Positions 50,163 through 60,470 of a DNA stretch of 64,000 nucleotides are shown here, piece by piece (positions within the stretch are counted from its first letter, which is position 1; each line of letters opens with the position of its first letter). The notes under the pieces were generated by a model. It searched no databases. It saw only the letters and a program-made list of their open reading frames with translations, and had not been told where the DNA came from. Made by a program: the position numbers and the translations under genes. The stretch comes from Burhinus oedicnemus (Eukaryota > Chordata > Aves > Charadriiformes > Burhinidae), in assembly GCA_008921705.1 (NCBI GenBank), contig VFFE01007215.1:4616214-4680213 (forward strand), read 5' to 3'.

Positions 50163-50810
50163 TGTCCTGGTTTGAGCAACACAGGACTAATTTCTCTTCT
50201 AATGCTTGCAAAAACTGCACTTTTAAAAGAGTCTGTTTTCTGAATTTGTGAAAATATTTACTTTATAGCCAGCTATGGTATGCAGGTTTCAAGGTCTCGA
50301 TATTTTCAAATTAGCCAGGTGCAGAGGTGAGGAGGAGCGAGACCCGAGCACTTGACCCAAGCTGGCCAACAGGATTATTTCATATCATGAACATCACATT
50401 CAATACAAATTAGAAAGTTTGCTGCAAAGCTCTGTCTCTCCCTTGATGGCTGCAATCCTGAGCACTTTTTGCCCCAGCGCCATACCCCTGAGCCCTTCCC
50501 TTCCTCTTGAAGCCAAAGCACTCGCAGTGTCCGACATTTGCTGTCCACTGCTGGGAGTGCACAGCTTCCTACTGATAGAATTGGCTGAGTATAATCCTTG
50601 TATATTCTATATTGGTATTGATATCAATATTGGCTCTTTAGTGTTATTAATGTTAATTATTTAGTCTTATTGTATTAAATCTGTTTATATTTCAACCCTC
50701 GGGTTTCCTTGTTTTTCCCGATTCCCCTTTCCGGGTGCAGAGGTGTCATCAGGTGATAGAATAATTGTCTAAATGACAATAAATTGTTGTGGGTTCCTCA
50801 AACCATAACA
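50163..50810 (+). mobile_element. Solo LTR of an avian endogenous retrovirus
   Basis: A 648-bp LTR with TG…CA ends. The first 14 bases (TGTCCTGGTTTGAG) and the last 14 (CTCAAACCATAACA) are inverted complements at 12 of 14 positions. Inside it are a 'gacccaagctggccaa' block near 50354-50371 that is a hallmark of this avian LTR group, an ATTAAA polyadenylation-type hexamer at 50674-50679, and a downstream 'tcaaccctcgggtttcct' U5-like block. It is flanked by TTGAC on the left and CTGAC on the right, an imperfect 5-bp target duplication consistent with an ERVL-like element. No gag/pol/env sequence adjoins it, so the provirus has recombined down to one LTR. The 81-codon frame inside it is not a gene. 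Orientation is by the polyadenylation signal and U5 position. Confidence 0.85.
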
Positions 50811-53800
50811 CTGACCTCAGATATTGTTACTATTATGTATATATTACTATGTGTAGCAGCAGGTGCACTTTAAAATAAATATTGTTAAAGAGTACTGTGA
50901 TATATGACCTGAGTTTAATGACCAAGGCAAATTACTATTTTGAAAATCTGACATTTCTGCAGCAATAACTTCTGTGCAAAATACTGCTTGTTACCAAATC
51001 AGCTGTGATGTAGATAGGATTAGAGCAGTGCAATCTTTATCAGTGGAAAACTTTAACTACTGGGATGTGATTTTCTACCCTCACCATCTACAGGCAGTCA
51101 CTCTTAAATCTTTGTTTCTGCATGCCATTGTCAGGGGAGTGTTGTGTGCTTGGGAGGGGGCTGTTATTTTCCCTGCCAGCTCTTCATTGTGGGAAGGCAT
51201 AGACATATTGCAAAATGACTGAGGTATGCAAAGAAAGGTGTCCTTCATGACTAGCAGTACTGTAAAGGGACATGCCGTCGCTTGTCAATGTAAGCTTTAA
51301 GAGTGATAACACATGATGGTAGTATCAGTAACCAAGCATTTGGCATCAAATATGTAATAACAAATAGCTGCAAACATCTGCTGACAAATAAGTTAGAATA
51401 CCTGTAGCAAACCATAATATTTTTGTCTTTTCAGCAGAACTAAGATAAAATATATTAATAATCTGGTTCTGGGAGCAAATTCAGTAAAAGTTTTAACCCT
51501 TCTCTCTATTAGTAATTCATATTCAGCAGTCTACTTTGGTCCAGGAAAATCACCTAACCAATGTTTAATGTTATGAATGTTCTTAAATCTGTTATTGGCC
51601 ATAAACTATTAAAATGAATCACTGAATTGTAGCATGCAAGAACCTGGTTCGCAAGTTACGGAAGATTCTGTTTTAATCCTCTTATTCTTAGACATCTTAA
51701 GTCTGAATTCCTAAATGTCATTTAAGGTTTTCACTTACTACAGTTTTATTTCCTGAAAAATCAGTAGAAAGTGAAGTTAAGCCAACACAGAGTGTTTCTG
51801 AAAGTCTCATACTTAAAGTCTAAGTATGTTTTTCATATTAGAGTGACAATTTACTGCTCTAGAAAATGTAATGAAGAAGGATATGCTTTTTAAAGTGTCA
51901 TCTTTTCTGAACAAGTAACTAAAACAATTTTGCAGACATAGTGTTTGGAGGACAAATTAGTACTGCTATGACACTTAGATACCTGATAAGAAATTAAAAT
52001 AGTCCTGTTCCAAGTTGTTGAAATTGTGGAAGAAGTGGAAGAAGAAAGGTCTAAAATTCCTCTTGGACCTTGTATCTCTTAAATTATATATGAAAGGAAA
52101 AACTTTCAACTTTGTATCCTTCATTACAAACCAAGTATTAAGTTAGCTATGCACATATAGTAACTCAGTAACAATGACACACAGCTAGAGGGTCTATCTA
52201 GAGTTAAAAGGCTACATAAGAACCATTTCTACTTCCTTGTGTGGGCTGCTCAAACCTTTCATCTTTGCCTGATAAAGTAAGCAGGGCTGTACGGGGCAAC
52301 CTTCCTCAGAGCAAATGGGCATGGAGTTAACAACTTCATGATACACAGCTGCTGAAGACCAACAGCAAGATATTCCTTTCTTCCTGCAGTGATGGAAATC
52401 ATGATTCTTCTATATGTTATGTCTTGGTGGTAAGGTTATAATACCTCTTTTAGGTATAGTATTTGTAGCACCATGTGATTTAGATCTTAAGTTGTGATTT
52501 GATCTTTTCAATTCTGGAAAGAATCACAATAGTTGCTTGGGTTTTTTGTTTTGTTTTGTTGGGGATTTTTGCACCCAAACCAAATCTGGGTGTGCTTGGC
52601 ACTCGTAGGAAAGTTCTAACCTCAAAAACTGTTTTAGCTGTCTTTTGGGGTGAGGCAAAAGGAGAAACAATCTGGAATTCACTACTGAGTCTCTGAAATG
52701 CAAAAGACAGCTTGTATACCAAGTCAGACCAATTCAATGGGCAAACAGGAATGCTCAGCTGTTTCTAAGTAAAAGTTCAAAGAAGAAAAACAATAAACAT
52801 CTTATTCCCCCCCCCGATTTCCTTAAACCTATGTTTAAGTTTATCTAAGACTATTTTCCTCTTTAACACACTGTTTTATAGTTAAAAATACTGCAACAAA
52901 TCAGAAGTGAACCTTAATGTTGCATGCAAATTCTAAACGCATCAGCTTTAGTTGTATAATAAAATCATGTCCAAGCACAGCATGACATGCTAAAGATTGT
53001 GTTATTTCAAACCCCTGTAATTTATAGCCCACAATTCCATGATCATTTATCCAAAACTCCCTTTAAGATTCCCCATGTTATCACTGAAAATATTTCTTTG
53101 TTGTCTTTAATTACTCTGACAGAACTGTGGTAGACTGTAGGTTGAATGTGTTATTAAACAGGTTACAATTAAGTGTATGTTTGAAAGACGTAGTTCTGTA
53201 CTTTCTACACAGAAAGACAAGTATTCCATGAATTAATCCTGTTTAGTAGTGTAGCTCTTATGATTCAACTGTAGCAAGACATCAGTGTCCTGTTGCAGAG
53301 TCCAGAAAAGTGAGTAGACTTGGATGTAATGCTTCATTTCTTTTTTTTTTTTATGCATAGTAGTACAGAGTATTTGTATCTAGCATTGTATTGTATAGTT
53401 ATTCAGAAAAAAATCTTGTGATGGCACTTGCACTTAAATAGAATCTTCTCATAGCAGGGGCTGCCCACTGCCCAAACATAAAGGCAAACCTTCATACACA
53501 ACAAAAGTAGAATTTGTTTAATAAGGAAAACTCATGCTGTTTCCAAAACAATTTAAAGTTTATCAAAACCAGATTAACTTTAAATCTTACTGACTCCTCT
53601 TTCCAATAAATCTGTGCCTATCTCATCTGTAGCACAAATTGTTCATAAATGCAAATAGTTACAGACACTTTTTTTCAGAAAAGAAGCCATTTACTTAAAC
53701 AGCAGCTTCTGTTCACCATTATTCTTGGTTACTGTTACCTGGCTGGTGATGTTCCACACTTACATCATTAAAAGCTTTTGGAGAGGTTTTCTGTTGGTCT

Positions 53801-55513
53801 GATATGTTCCTTTACTATCAGACAGTCAATCAGCCAACATGTAAAATGCAAAAAAGAGCTTACAGATATCCCAACAGCCTTTTCTACACTGATAGTGACC
53901 TTAAAAGACATTTTTCAAGGAACTCAAAACTGCTTTGTCTGAACAAGTTATTTTCTCTAACATCTCTTCTATTTTGCATAAGCAGACATTCATTCTGAAT
54001 ATGTTTTCTTGCTAAAAGCATTTCCCATCAGCTGACCTTTATTTTACCACTCATGTACTACTTCCACATTTTAATATGATGATCTGTTGATAATGTTGAA
54101 GGATAAAAACACTTCCTAAAGCAACTTCCTTTTGAAGGATTTTAGTTTTTGTATTGATGAACTAAATGCTTAAAAAATGGAAAACAAAATTTTGTGGAAA
54201 CAATTAATATACACCAGCTTTTTATTATAGGACAACAGGGAGATAGTGGGACAAATATTGCAGAAGATCCCAAAAGCCTGTACAAAGTAGAGTGACACCT
54301 GCCTCCAATGAATAGGCCATTTTTTTGATCAGGCCATTCTACTATATTGTAGAGTCTTCTCTCTTCCTTTCAGTATCAGAAAAAAAAAAATCCTAATGAG
54401 AGTTACATGTAGAAGTACATATTTTAGAGAGATTTTTAACTTGCTACAGCTATATACTGTTAATTTTACTTCAAACCACGTTAGTAATCCATAATTGACC
54501 CAGATTTATGAATGTATATTGGCTTTTTTATTTTCAGTCATCAAATTTCAGGGAAGCTGTTGTTAAAGGAAGCCTGAACTTTGATTTCACTGTATGACTG
54601 GACTGTGGTTTTCTGACTGATGAGTTTTATAATGGGCTTATTCTAATGACCTGCAGGCTGGAGTCTTTAAGTCTGTAAGTAAATTGCATCTGCAGCCCTA
54701 GGAGTTACCGGTTAGGGATTAGGTGTCATCTGACAAAATGGTACAGCAGGTGAGTTCTGTGGATACCAGTTTTCTGGAACTTCCCCTAAGGTGAACGAAG
54801 AAGACAGAATAACGTTATTACAAAGGAAAGACATTAGGAAGCACGTGAGTCAGAAAAGGCTGGGAGCTAGAGGGGGAGGACTGTTAAGATCTTAGATACG
54901 CCTCTGAGTGGCAAGAAAAGGCATGATACAATCTCCACCACCCCCTTGTGTTTGCTATCTGAAGTAAAAGAATTACAGCTTTCATGAACCTGGGTAATAT
55001 TGATGTGTTGGTTTACTTTCCAGTATTATTACTAAGTCAGTCACTGTAAACATGGAACTTATGAAGCTTCATCTCTAAGAAAGGAGCATATTATGAGCCG
55101 TTTGAGGTGTTTTAGGAATCAGTACTTCTCCTGGAGTACTACAGCTGCTAAGCTGAACTTTCTCACTCACATGAAGTTGGTACTAAGGAATATCAAAAGG
55201 ACTGAGAAATGATGACTGGAGCCTACAAAGCCAGTAAAGCTAAAGTCTTACAATATGATATATAGCAGTAGTATTTCAGCCTAATGTTTCATTCCCCTTT
55301 CTCCTTTGAAAAACACAAGATACTTTCTGCTCAAAAAAAATGATTATAGACACTTAGCCATGAGCCTGAATCTCTGTTGCCCATCTTTTGCATAGTCCTC
55401 AATGCTGAAAATCCGAGTGCTTGTGCATCAGACTACACTGTCAGTAACAAGACATGATGCATGTCAAAGGCAAGCATCGTTCAGTACACACAGCTCATCT
55501 TACATAATTCATG
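50811..55513. other. Non-coding AT-rich stretch, nothing recognised
   Basis: No gene or repeat family recognised over 4.7 kb. Minor homopolymers: C9 at 52807-52815, T12 at about 53341-53352 and an A-run near 54380-54390. Open frames are at most 85 codons without motifs. Confidence 0.55.
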
Positions 55514-55597
55514 TCATAGAATCATAGAATATCTCAAGCTGGAAGGGACCCATAAAGATCATCGAGTCCAACTTCCTGCTCCTCAAAGGACTGCCTA
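55514..55597 (-). mobile_element. CR1 3'-end fragment (short)
   Basis: The + strand begins with 'catagaatcatagaat', the complement of two octamer tail units, followed by 'gctggaagggacccataaag' and 'atcatcgagtccaact', which is the complemented CR1 3' UTR. Only about 85 bp remain. It contains no coding sequence. The 3' UTR wording is nearest to the older 'gaagggacccataaagatcatc' CR1 type rather than to copies A and B. Confidence 0.88.
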
Positions 55598-56841
55598 ATG
55601 GATGGAATTTTGTAATTATTCTGGACATGTCTCAGTTATTTCATTACAGTATGTCCTTTAAGACTTTTTTCTGTTCCATTGTTTCCCCTAAGATTTCCTC
55701 TTAAATGTTTCCAAAACAACAACAAAAAAATCAAAGGCTTTTTCTTTCTTGCAAGCTCTCTCTCCCCTGGTAAACTGACAGATTCCTATGCACTGAAAGG
55801 AAACAAGATTATCTTGAATTTCATCTGTTTGCTAATATTTGCAGCTGTTTCCCTCCAAAAAGCCAAGACACTTGTCATAAAAAAAAAGGAGTTCTTTCTT
55901 TGAATCAATAATAAATCAGCAACAATTATTAATGTGCTGAAGGGGGAAGCTGTTTTTTAAGAATTATTCACTGATTTTTATCCAATCTTAATGGAACACA
56001 TAAGAAAACATTGTTTGCATCTCTGATCTCATTATTTGTGTAGATGAGAAAGTAAAGAATGGAACAAGCACTGAAATTAACCAATGGTTTAAAAAGTCAA
56101 ACAAATACATTCTGTTTATACTCATTCACATAATGGTGAAAAACAGACCCTTGAAACTGTCTTAGAACTCTATAGTGCAAATTTTGTCACCATTCCAATC
56201 AAGCTTGGCTTATAAATTAAGAAATTGGATTAACTGTGACTGATTAAGGAAATAGCATTTAACATTTGACGCTTAATTCAGAGGCAGTCACCTGTCCCAG
56301 CTTCAGTGTTCATCAGACTGTCCCTAAAGACTCAGTAAGCTTATCTGGTGTGTAATGCACATTCTTCTTTCAGAAATCTTCCATCTGAATTAATATTCAC
56401 ATAGCACTTATTCTTCTAGTTCACAACTGGTTATTAAAAGTGTAGACAGTCAAATATTGGCATCCAGAGTGTATTCTACATATTCCAATTTGTTTCTTAC
56501 ATTGTTTTAAATTACTGACCACTGTCTTCCTGCTGCTCTTTCTGCAAACAGACACCAGCAGCCCTTCCTACCTGCACACTATTAACTGCAAATAGACTGT
56601 GCAGGTTGAAAGAGTTTGCCAGATCATTCCAGTCACTAAAGAAGCAAACAAGCTATAGCACTGAAAATTTGTGGAAAAGCAAGTGTGTTGTAATTTTTTT
56701 ATCATCCTTAACATCCTTTTTATTACTATGAAGTATGCAAGTCCCACCTGAGATTAGGACTCTCTTAATTATTTGAGACATGTGAAGGGGGGAAGGGGAT
56801 TCCTTGCCCAAAGAATTTGTAACCTAAAAAGTTAAAGCAGA
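55598..56841. other. Non-coding AT-rich stretch, nothing recognised
   Basis: An A-rich patch near 55717-55730 and short unrelated open frames only. No repeat or RNA gene recognised. Confidence 0.5.
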
Positions 56842-56966
56842 AAAAGATGGGAGAAGGAATAGAGCACAGACAACCGAAGTGACTTGCCCAAGATCTCATG
56901 GCAAGGCAAGAACTTAAATCCAGCATCCTGACTTGCAGTTCAAGAACCTGTTCTGCTAAATGTGAC
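56842..56966 (-). repeat. MIR-like SINE
   Basis: On the + strand the block 'gaagtgacttgcccaagatc' is the reverse complement of the highly conserved MIR 'gaccttgggcaagtcact' core. It is preceded by an 'agatgggagaaggaatagag' stretch in place of 'acagatgaggaaactgaggc' and followed by 'aagaacttaaatccagcatc' in place of the 'ggatttgaacccaggt' complement. The order and spacing of all three words fit MIR on the − strand. Age and divergence are high. Confidence 0.72.
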
Positions 56967-58941
56967 AGATGATACAAGTGTTTGGCTTTGCTAAGTAGAA
57001 TCCTGGTTTTAGCTTAACGTGGCTCGCCTGACTAATTAGAGTCAGATTGTTTTGGAAAGGTAACATGTACAGCTGAAGTTACTTCAAGTTCTTACTTGCC
57101 CCTCAGCTATCACGCATATGATTGATCCTGCAAAAACAGCTATAGCTCATGTAACTGAAAGAGGTAACCTCAAAGCTGAAAGAGCCATGGAAGTCCTCAT
57201 TAGGAAAAGCACTACCTGTGGATGCAGGTATCCCAAGAAAGACTGACAAAAGATTAATGCCTTGGGCACAAACTAGTGAAGAATTTCATTAAAGCCCTTT
57301 GGTCGTCCTTTTTTTAGGTCCAAGATAGGCTGTTACAGAGAAGAATAGCAGAAGTATGGCTGCAAGGCACCTGGGCTTTGACTGACAAACAGTCTATTCT
57401 AAGTCTTAGGGAAATATTCGATCTGGACTTCAGAGGACTCTTCGTGTTGTACTTTCACTTCTAAGAGTATCTCTAGAAGTTTTCGCTTATGTCTAATATA
57501 CTGGAGAATAAGTAGTGTGTCAGTCCTGTCTCCCAAGATCGATTCATTTAATTCTAGCATCGTTTCCTCTTTATGCTTCTAATATTCTGTCTAATCTACA
57601 ATAGTCTAATATTTGTGGCTGTATCACCTGTATTAAATTAAATTTTTAAATTAAAATGAGTGCCCTTGTTAAAGTTTTAACTTTCTTATCCTCAGTAGGA
57701 ATTGGTAACAGTGTTATGTTTAGGCAAAGTAGAGAAATTGAAAAAGAACTCATAAGCATTTTTGAAATTATTACAGGTCAATAATAAGGAACTTTTCCCT
57801 AGTGCTGTTATACAGTGATAGCGGTCTTGTCTCAATTTTTATTTTCCAGTGCTAAATTAATTTAACAGTTACTTCAGACCTCAATAATTTACTCATATTA
57901 AATGCACAGCTAGGAGAGTTCTGGGGATCTGCAATGAAGAGGCAGAAAATGCAGTGCACACTGTTGCTAGAAAATTGTTTTACTTAGCTTTATTGTGTTA
58001 TTATGGCTATAAGTAGATGGAAATACACAAAACCACGAAAAAATGCAATAAATATAAAAAGAGAAGACTAGCGGGTTGGGCATTTTGGTCAGGATTTTCA
58101 GAGACCTCTAGGATTGAAATGCCTAATTCCGATTAAATTTCCATTAAGTTAGTGGAAATCCACCTCTTTTACATAGTTTTGAAAACCTTAGTCCTTTTGT
58201 TAATAATCTCCGCGAAGTTACACAGGTGAATATCTGGTTTTTCAGTTCGGTATTTTTTTCTAGAAAAAAGGGTGATATAAAGTTTACATTTGTACCGTAA
58301 GACAGATGAAATCATAGAGTGATCCCCATTGGCTTTACAGCACTTTGGAACAGACATTTTCAAATAAGATCAGGGAGCTTTACACAGAGGTAGAATAGGA
58401 TGCACTAGAGGGATATTGGCAACATGCTGCTGATTTTTATCTTGCGAAAATGCAGTAACTTAAAAGATCAAAAGATCAGGGATATAGCCTTCCTCAGATC
58501 CAAAGCATTTGCTGCAGGTGCCTTTCCTTTTTTTTTTTTTCTTTTTTTTTCCCCCCCCTTTTTTTTTTATGAGTAACTGGATTTGTGACTCAGGTGTTTG
58601 AAGTAAACGTCTGAATTGTAATGAACCCAGCCGTGAATGTTAATATGATTGAGAAATAAATATACCAGCACAACTTAAATGTTATAGCGTCTCACTTCGC
58701 TTCTGGGACAGGAAAAAAGGTGTTTTTCCTGGAGTGATTTCTTGTTTGCTCTTAGGGCATACTTTCTTGATGATATGTTTTCCTATACTCCAAGAACAAA
58801 ATGGAGTTTCTAGCAGAATTCTATTTCATATAAAGAAGCAACAACAAAGAATACCTCGAAACTCTACTCAAGACCGTGTATTTCACTCTAAGATGCTTCT
58901 GGAAAACTTTATAGCATGTATTTCCTCAAAGAAAGAGAACT
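56967..58941. other. Non-coding stretch with a pyrimidine tract
   Basis: No gene. A pyrimidine tract of T, C and T runs spans about 58521-58568. The segment near 58080-58190 ('gattttcagagacctctagg', 'cctaattccgattaaatttc') resembles another old amniote interspersed repeat, but too weakly to name. Confidence 0.5.
58521..58568 (+). repeat. Polypyrimidine low-complexity tract
   Basis: Consecutive T, C and T homopolymers (T-runs of 10 or more, a C8 run) over 48 nt. Such tracts are prone to length errors in sequencing, so the exact length is uncertain. Confidence 0.85.
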
Positions 58942-59972
58942 CAGAGAGTTGTGATTAATGGAGCAGTGTCAAGTTGGAGGCCTGTAACCAATGCTGTCCC
59001 CCAGGGGTCAATACTCGGACCAATCTTGTTCAATATATTCATCAGTGACCTGGATGAGGGGACAGAGTGTATCCTCAGCAAGTTCACTGATGATACCAAA
59101 CTGGAGGGGTGGCTGACACTCCAGAGGGCCGCGCTGCCATCCAGCGTGACCTGGACAGGCTGGAGTGCTGGGCAGAGAAGAACCCAATGAGGTTCAACAA
59201 GAGCAAGTGTAGGGTCTGCACCTGGGGAGGAAGAATGCTAGGCACCAATATAGGCTAGGGGTGGACCTGCTGGGAAGCAGTTCTCAGGAGAAGGATCTGG
59301 GGGTCCTGGTAGATAGTAAATTACCCATGAGCCAGCAATGTGCCCTTGTCACCAGGAAGGCCAATAGAATCCTGGGCTGCATAGGGACGAGTGTGGCCAG
59401 TAGGTCGAGGGAGGTCATTCTCCCCCTCTACTCGGCACTGGTGAGGCCACAACTGGAATACTGTGTCCAGTTCTGGGCTCCTCAGCTCAAGTGGGACAGG
59501 GAACTTCTGGAGAGAGTCCAGCATAGGGCAACAAAGATGATTGGGGGATTGGAGCATCTCCCTTATGAGGAAAGGCTGAGAGAGCTGGGACTCTTCAGCC
59601 TGGAGAAGAGAAGGCTGAGGGGAGACCTTCTTCTTGCTTGGAAGTATCTAAAGGGTGGGTTGAAGGAGGATGGGGGCAGACTCTTTTCAGTGGTTCCCAG
59701 TGACAGGACGAGGGGCAACGGGCACAAGTTCGAACACAGGAAGTTCCATTCAAACATAAGAAAAAACCTCCTTACGGTGAGGGTGACAGAGCACTGGAAC
59801 AGGCTGCCCGGGGAGGTTGTGGAGTCCCCTTCTCTGGAGGTTTTCAAGACCCGCCTGGATGCAGTCCTGGGTAATGTGCTCTAGGCAATCCTGCTTTAGC
59901 AGGGGAGTTGGACTAGATGTTCTCTAGAGGTCCCTTCCAACTCTGAAAATTCCATGATTCCATGATTCCGTG
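58942..59972 (+). mobile_element. CR1 LINE, 5'-truncated (copy C)
   Basis: About 1.03 kb of CR1 starting within ORF2 at the '[12 protein letters not shown]' strand before the 'VPQGS' motif. It runs through the ORF2 stop at about 59882-59884 and the 3' UTR 'gttggactagatgttctct', and ends in three tail units ('ccatgattccatgattccgtg'). It shares the 'agaggtcccttccaact' 3' UTR type with copies A and B but differs at many positions, so it is a related but older insertion. Confidence 0.95.
58951..59884 (+). pseudogene. CR1 ORF2 C-terminal part, frameshifted
   Basis: Retains more of the reverse transcriptase than copies A and B: block B '[20 protein letters not shown]', then block C as FTDD with both aspartates present, then (after indels near 59130 and 59215) a 207-codon open segment with '[17 protein letters not shown]', '[20 protein letters not shown]', '[18 protein letters not shown]' and the terminal '[18 protein letters not shown]'. 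At least two frameshifts separate the active-site segment from the C-terminal part. The endonuclease and block A are missing through 5' truncation. Confidence 0.9.
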
Positions 59973-60383
59973 AAAGGCAAAAATGCAAATATAGCCATCC
60001 AGATGTTACTCTTGCTTTCTGTGTCTTCCACAACTGGCCTTTCTAGAGCCAGTGTTTATTCCAGCTCCCTGTCAGTCCTGCAAGCCACATAAAAGATCTC
60101 TCCCTTTTAGCACAGTGTTTTATTTTTCTGTTTGGGGTTTTTTTATCAGGTTTCTGTTGTCTGCCAGGATTGGGTAGTGCATGATCTTTTAAAGTTTGCC
60201 AGTGTACTGAATTCATTGGACAAACTGGAGATACCATCCTGACTTCCAACATTTTTTTTCCCACTGACACCTCAATGATACAACAGCTTTATGCCATCCT
60301 CAGATGTCCTGTGGTTCAGGATAAGGCACTAAAATGCCTTTCTCCATATAATTTGAAGCAGCCCTTGGGCTAACTAGGCCCTA
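59973..60383. other. Non-coding spacer between opposed CR1 copies
   Basis: About 410 bp of unique sequence between CR1 copy C (+) and the short CR1 tail (−). No gene or repeat seen. Confidence 0.5.
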
Positions 60384-60470
60384 CAGAATCACAGAATCAC
60401 AGGGGTTGGGAGGGACCTCTGGAGGTCATCTAGTCCAACCTCCCTGACAAAGCAGGTTCACCTACCCAGA
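60384..60470 (-). mobile_element. CR1 3'-end fragment (short)
   Basis: The + strand starts 'cagaatcacagaatcacagg', complement of two octamer tail units, then 'gggagggacctctggaggtc' and 'atctagtccaacc', then 'caggttcacct', matching the complemented 3' end of copies A and B. Only the 3' UTR remains. It faces copy C, so the two 3' ends form an inverted pair about 410 bp apart. Confidence 0.9.

Noticed and set aside
50419..50664. 81-codon frame inside the solo LTR
   Set aside because: LTRs of this type do not encode a protein here. The frame lacks motifs and is explained by composition.
58080..58190. Old interspersed repeat resembling amniote 'cagattttca…' elements
   Set aside because: Resemblance is limited to a few short words, and I could not delimit ends or name a family.
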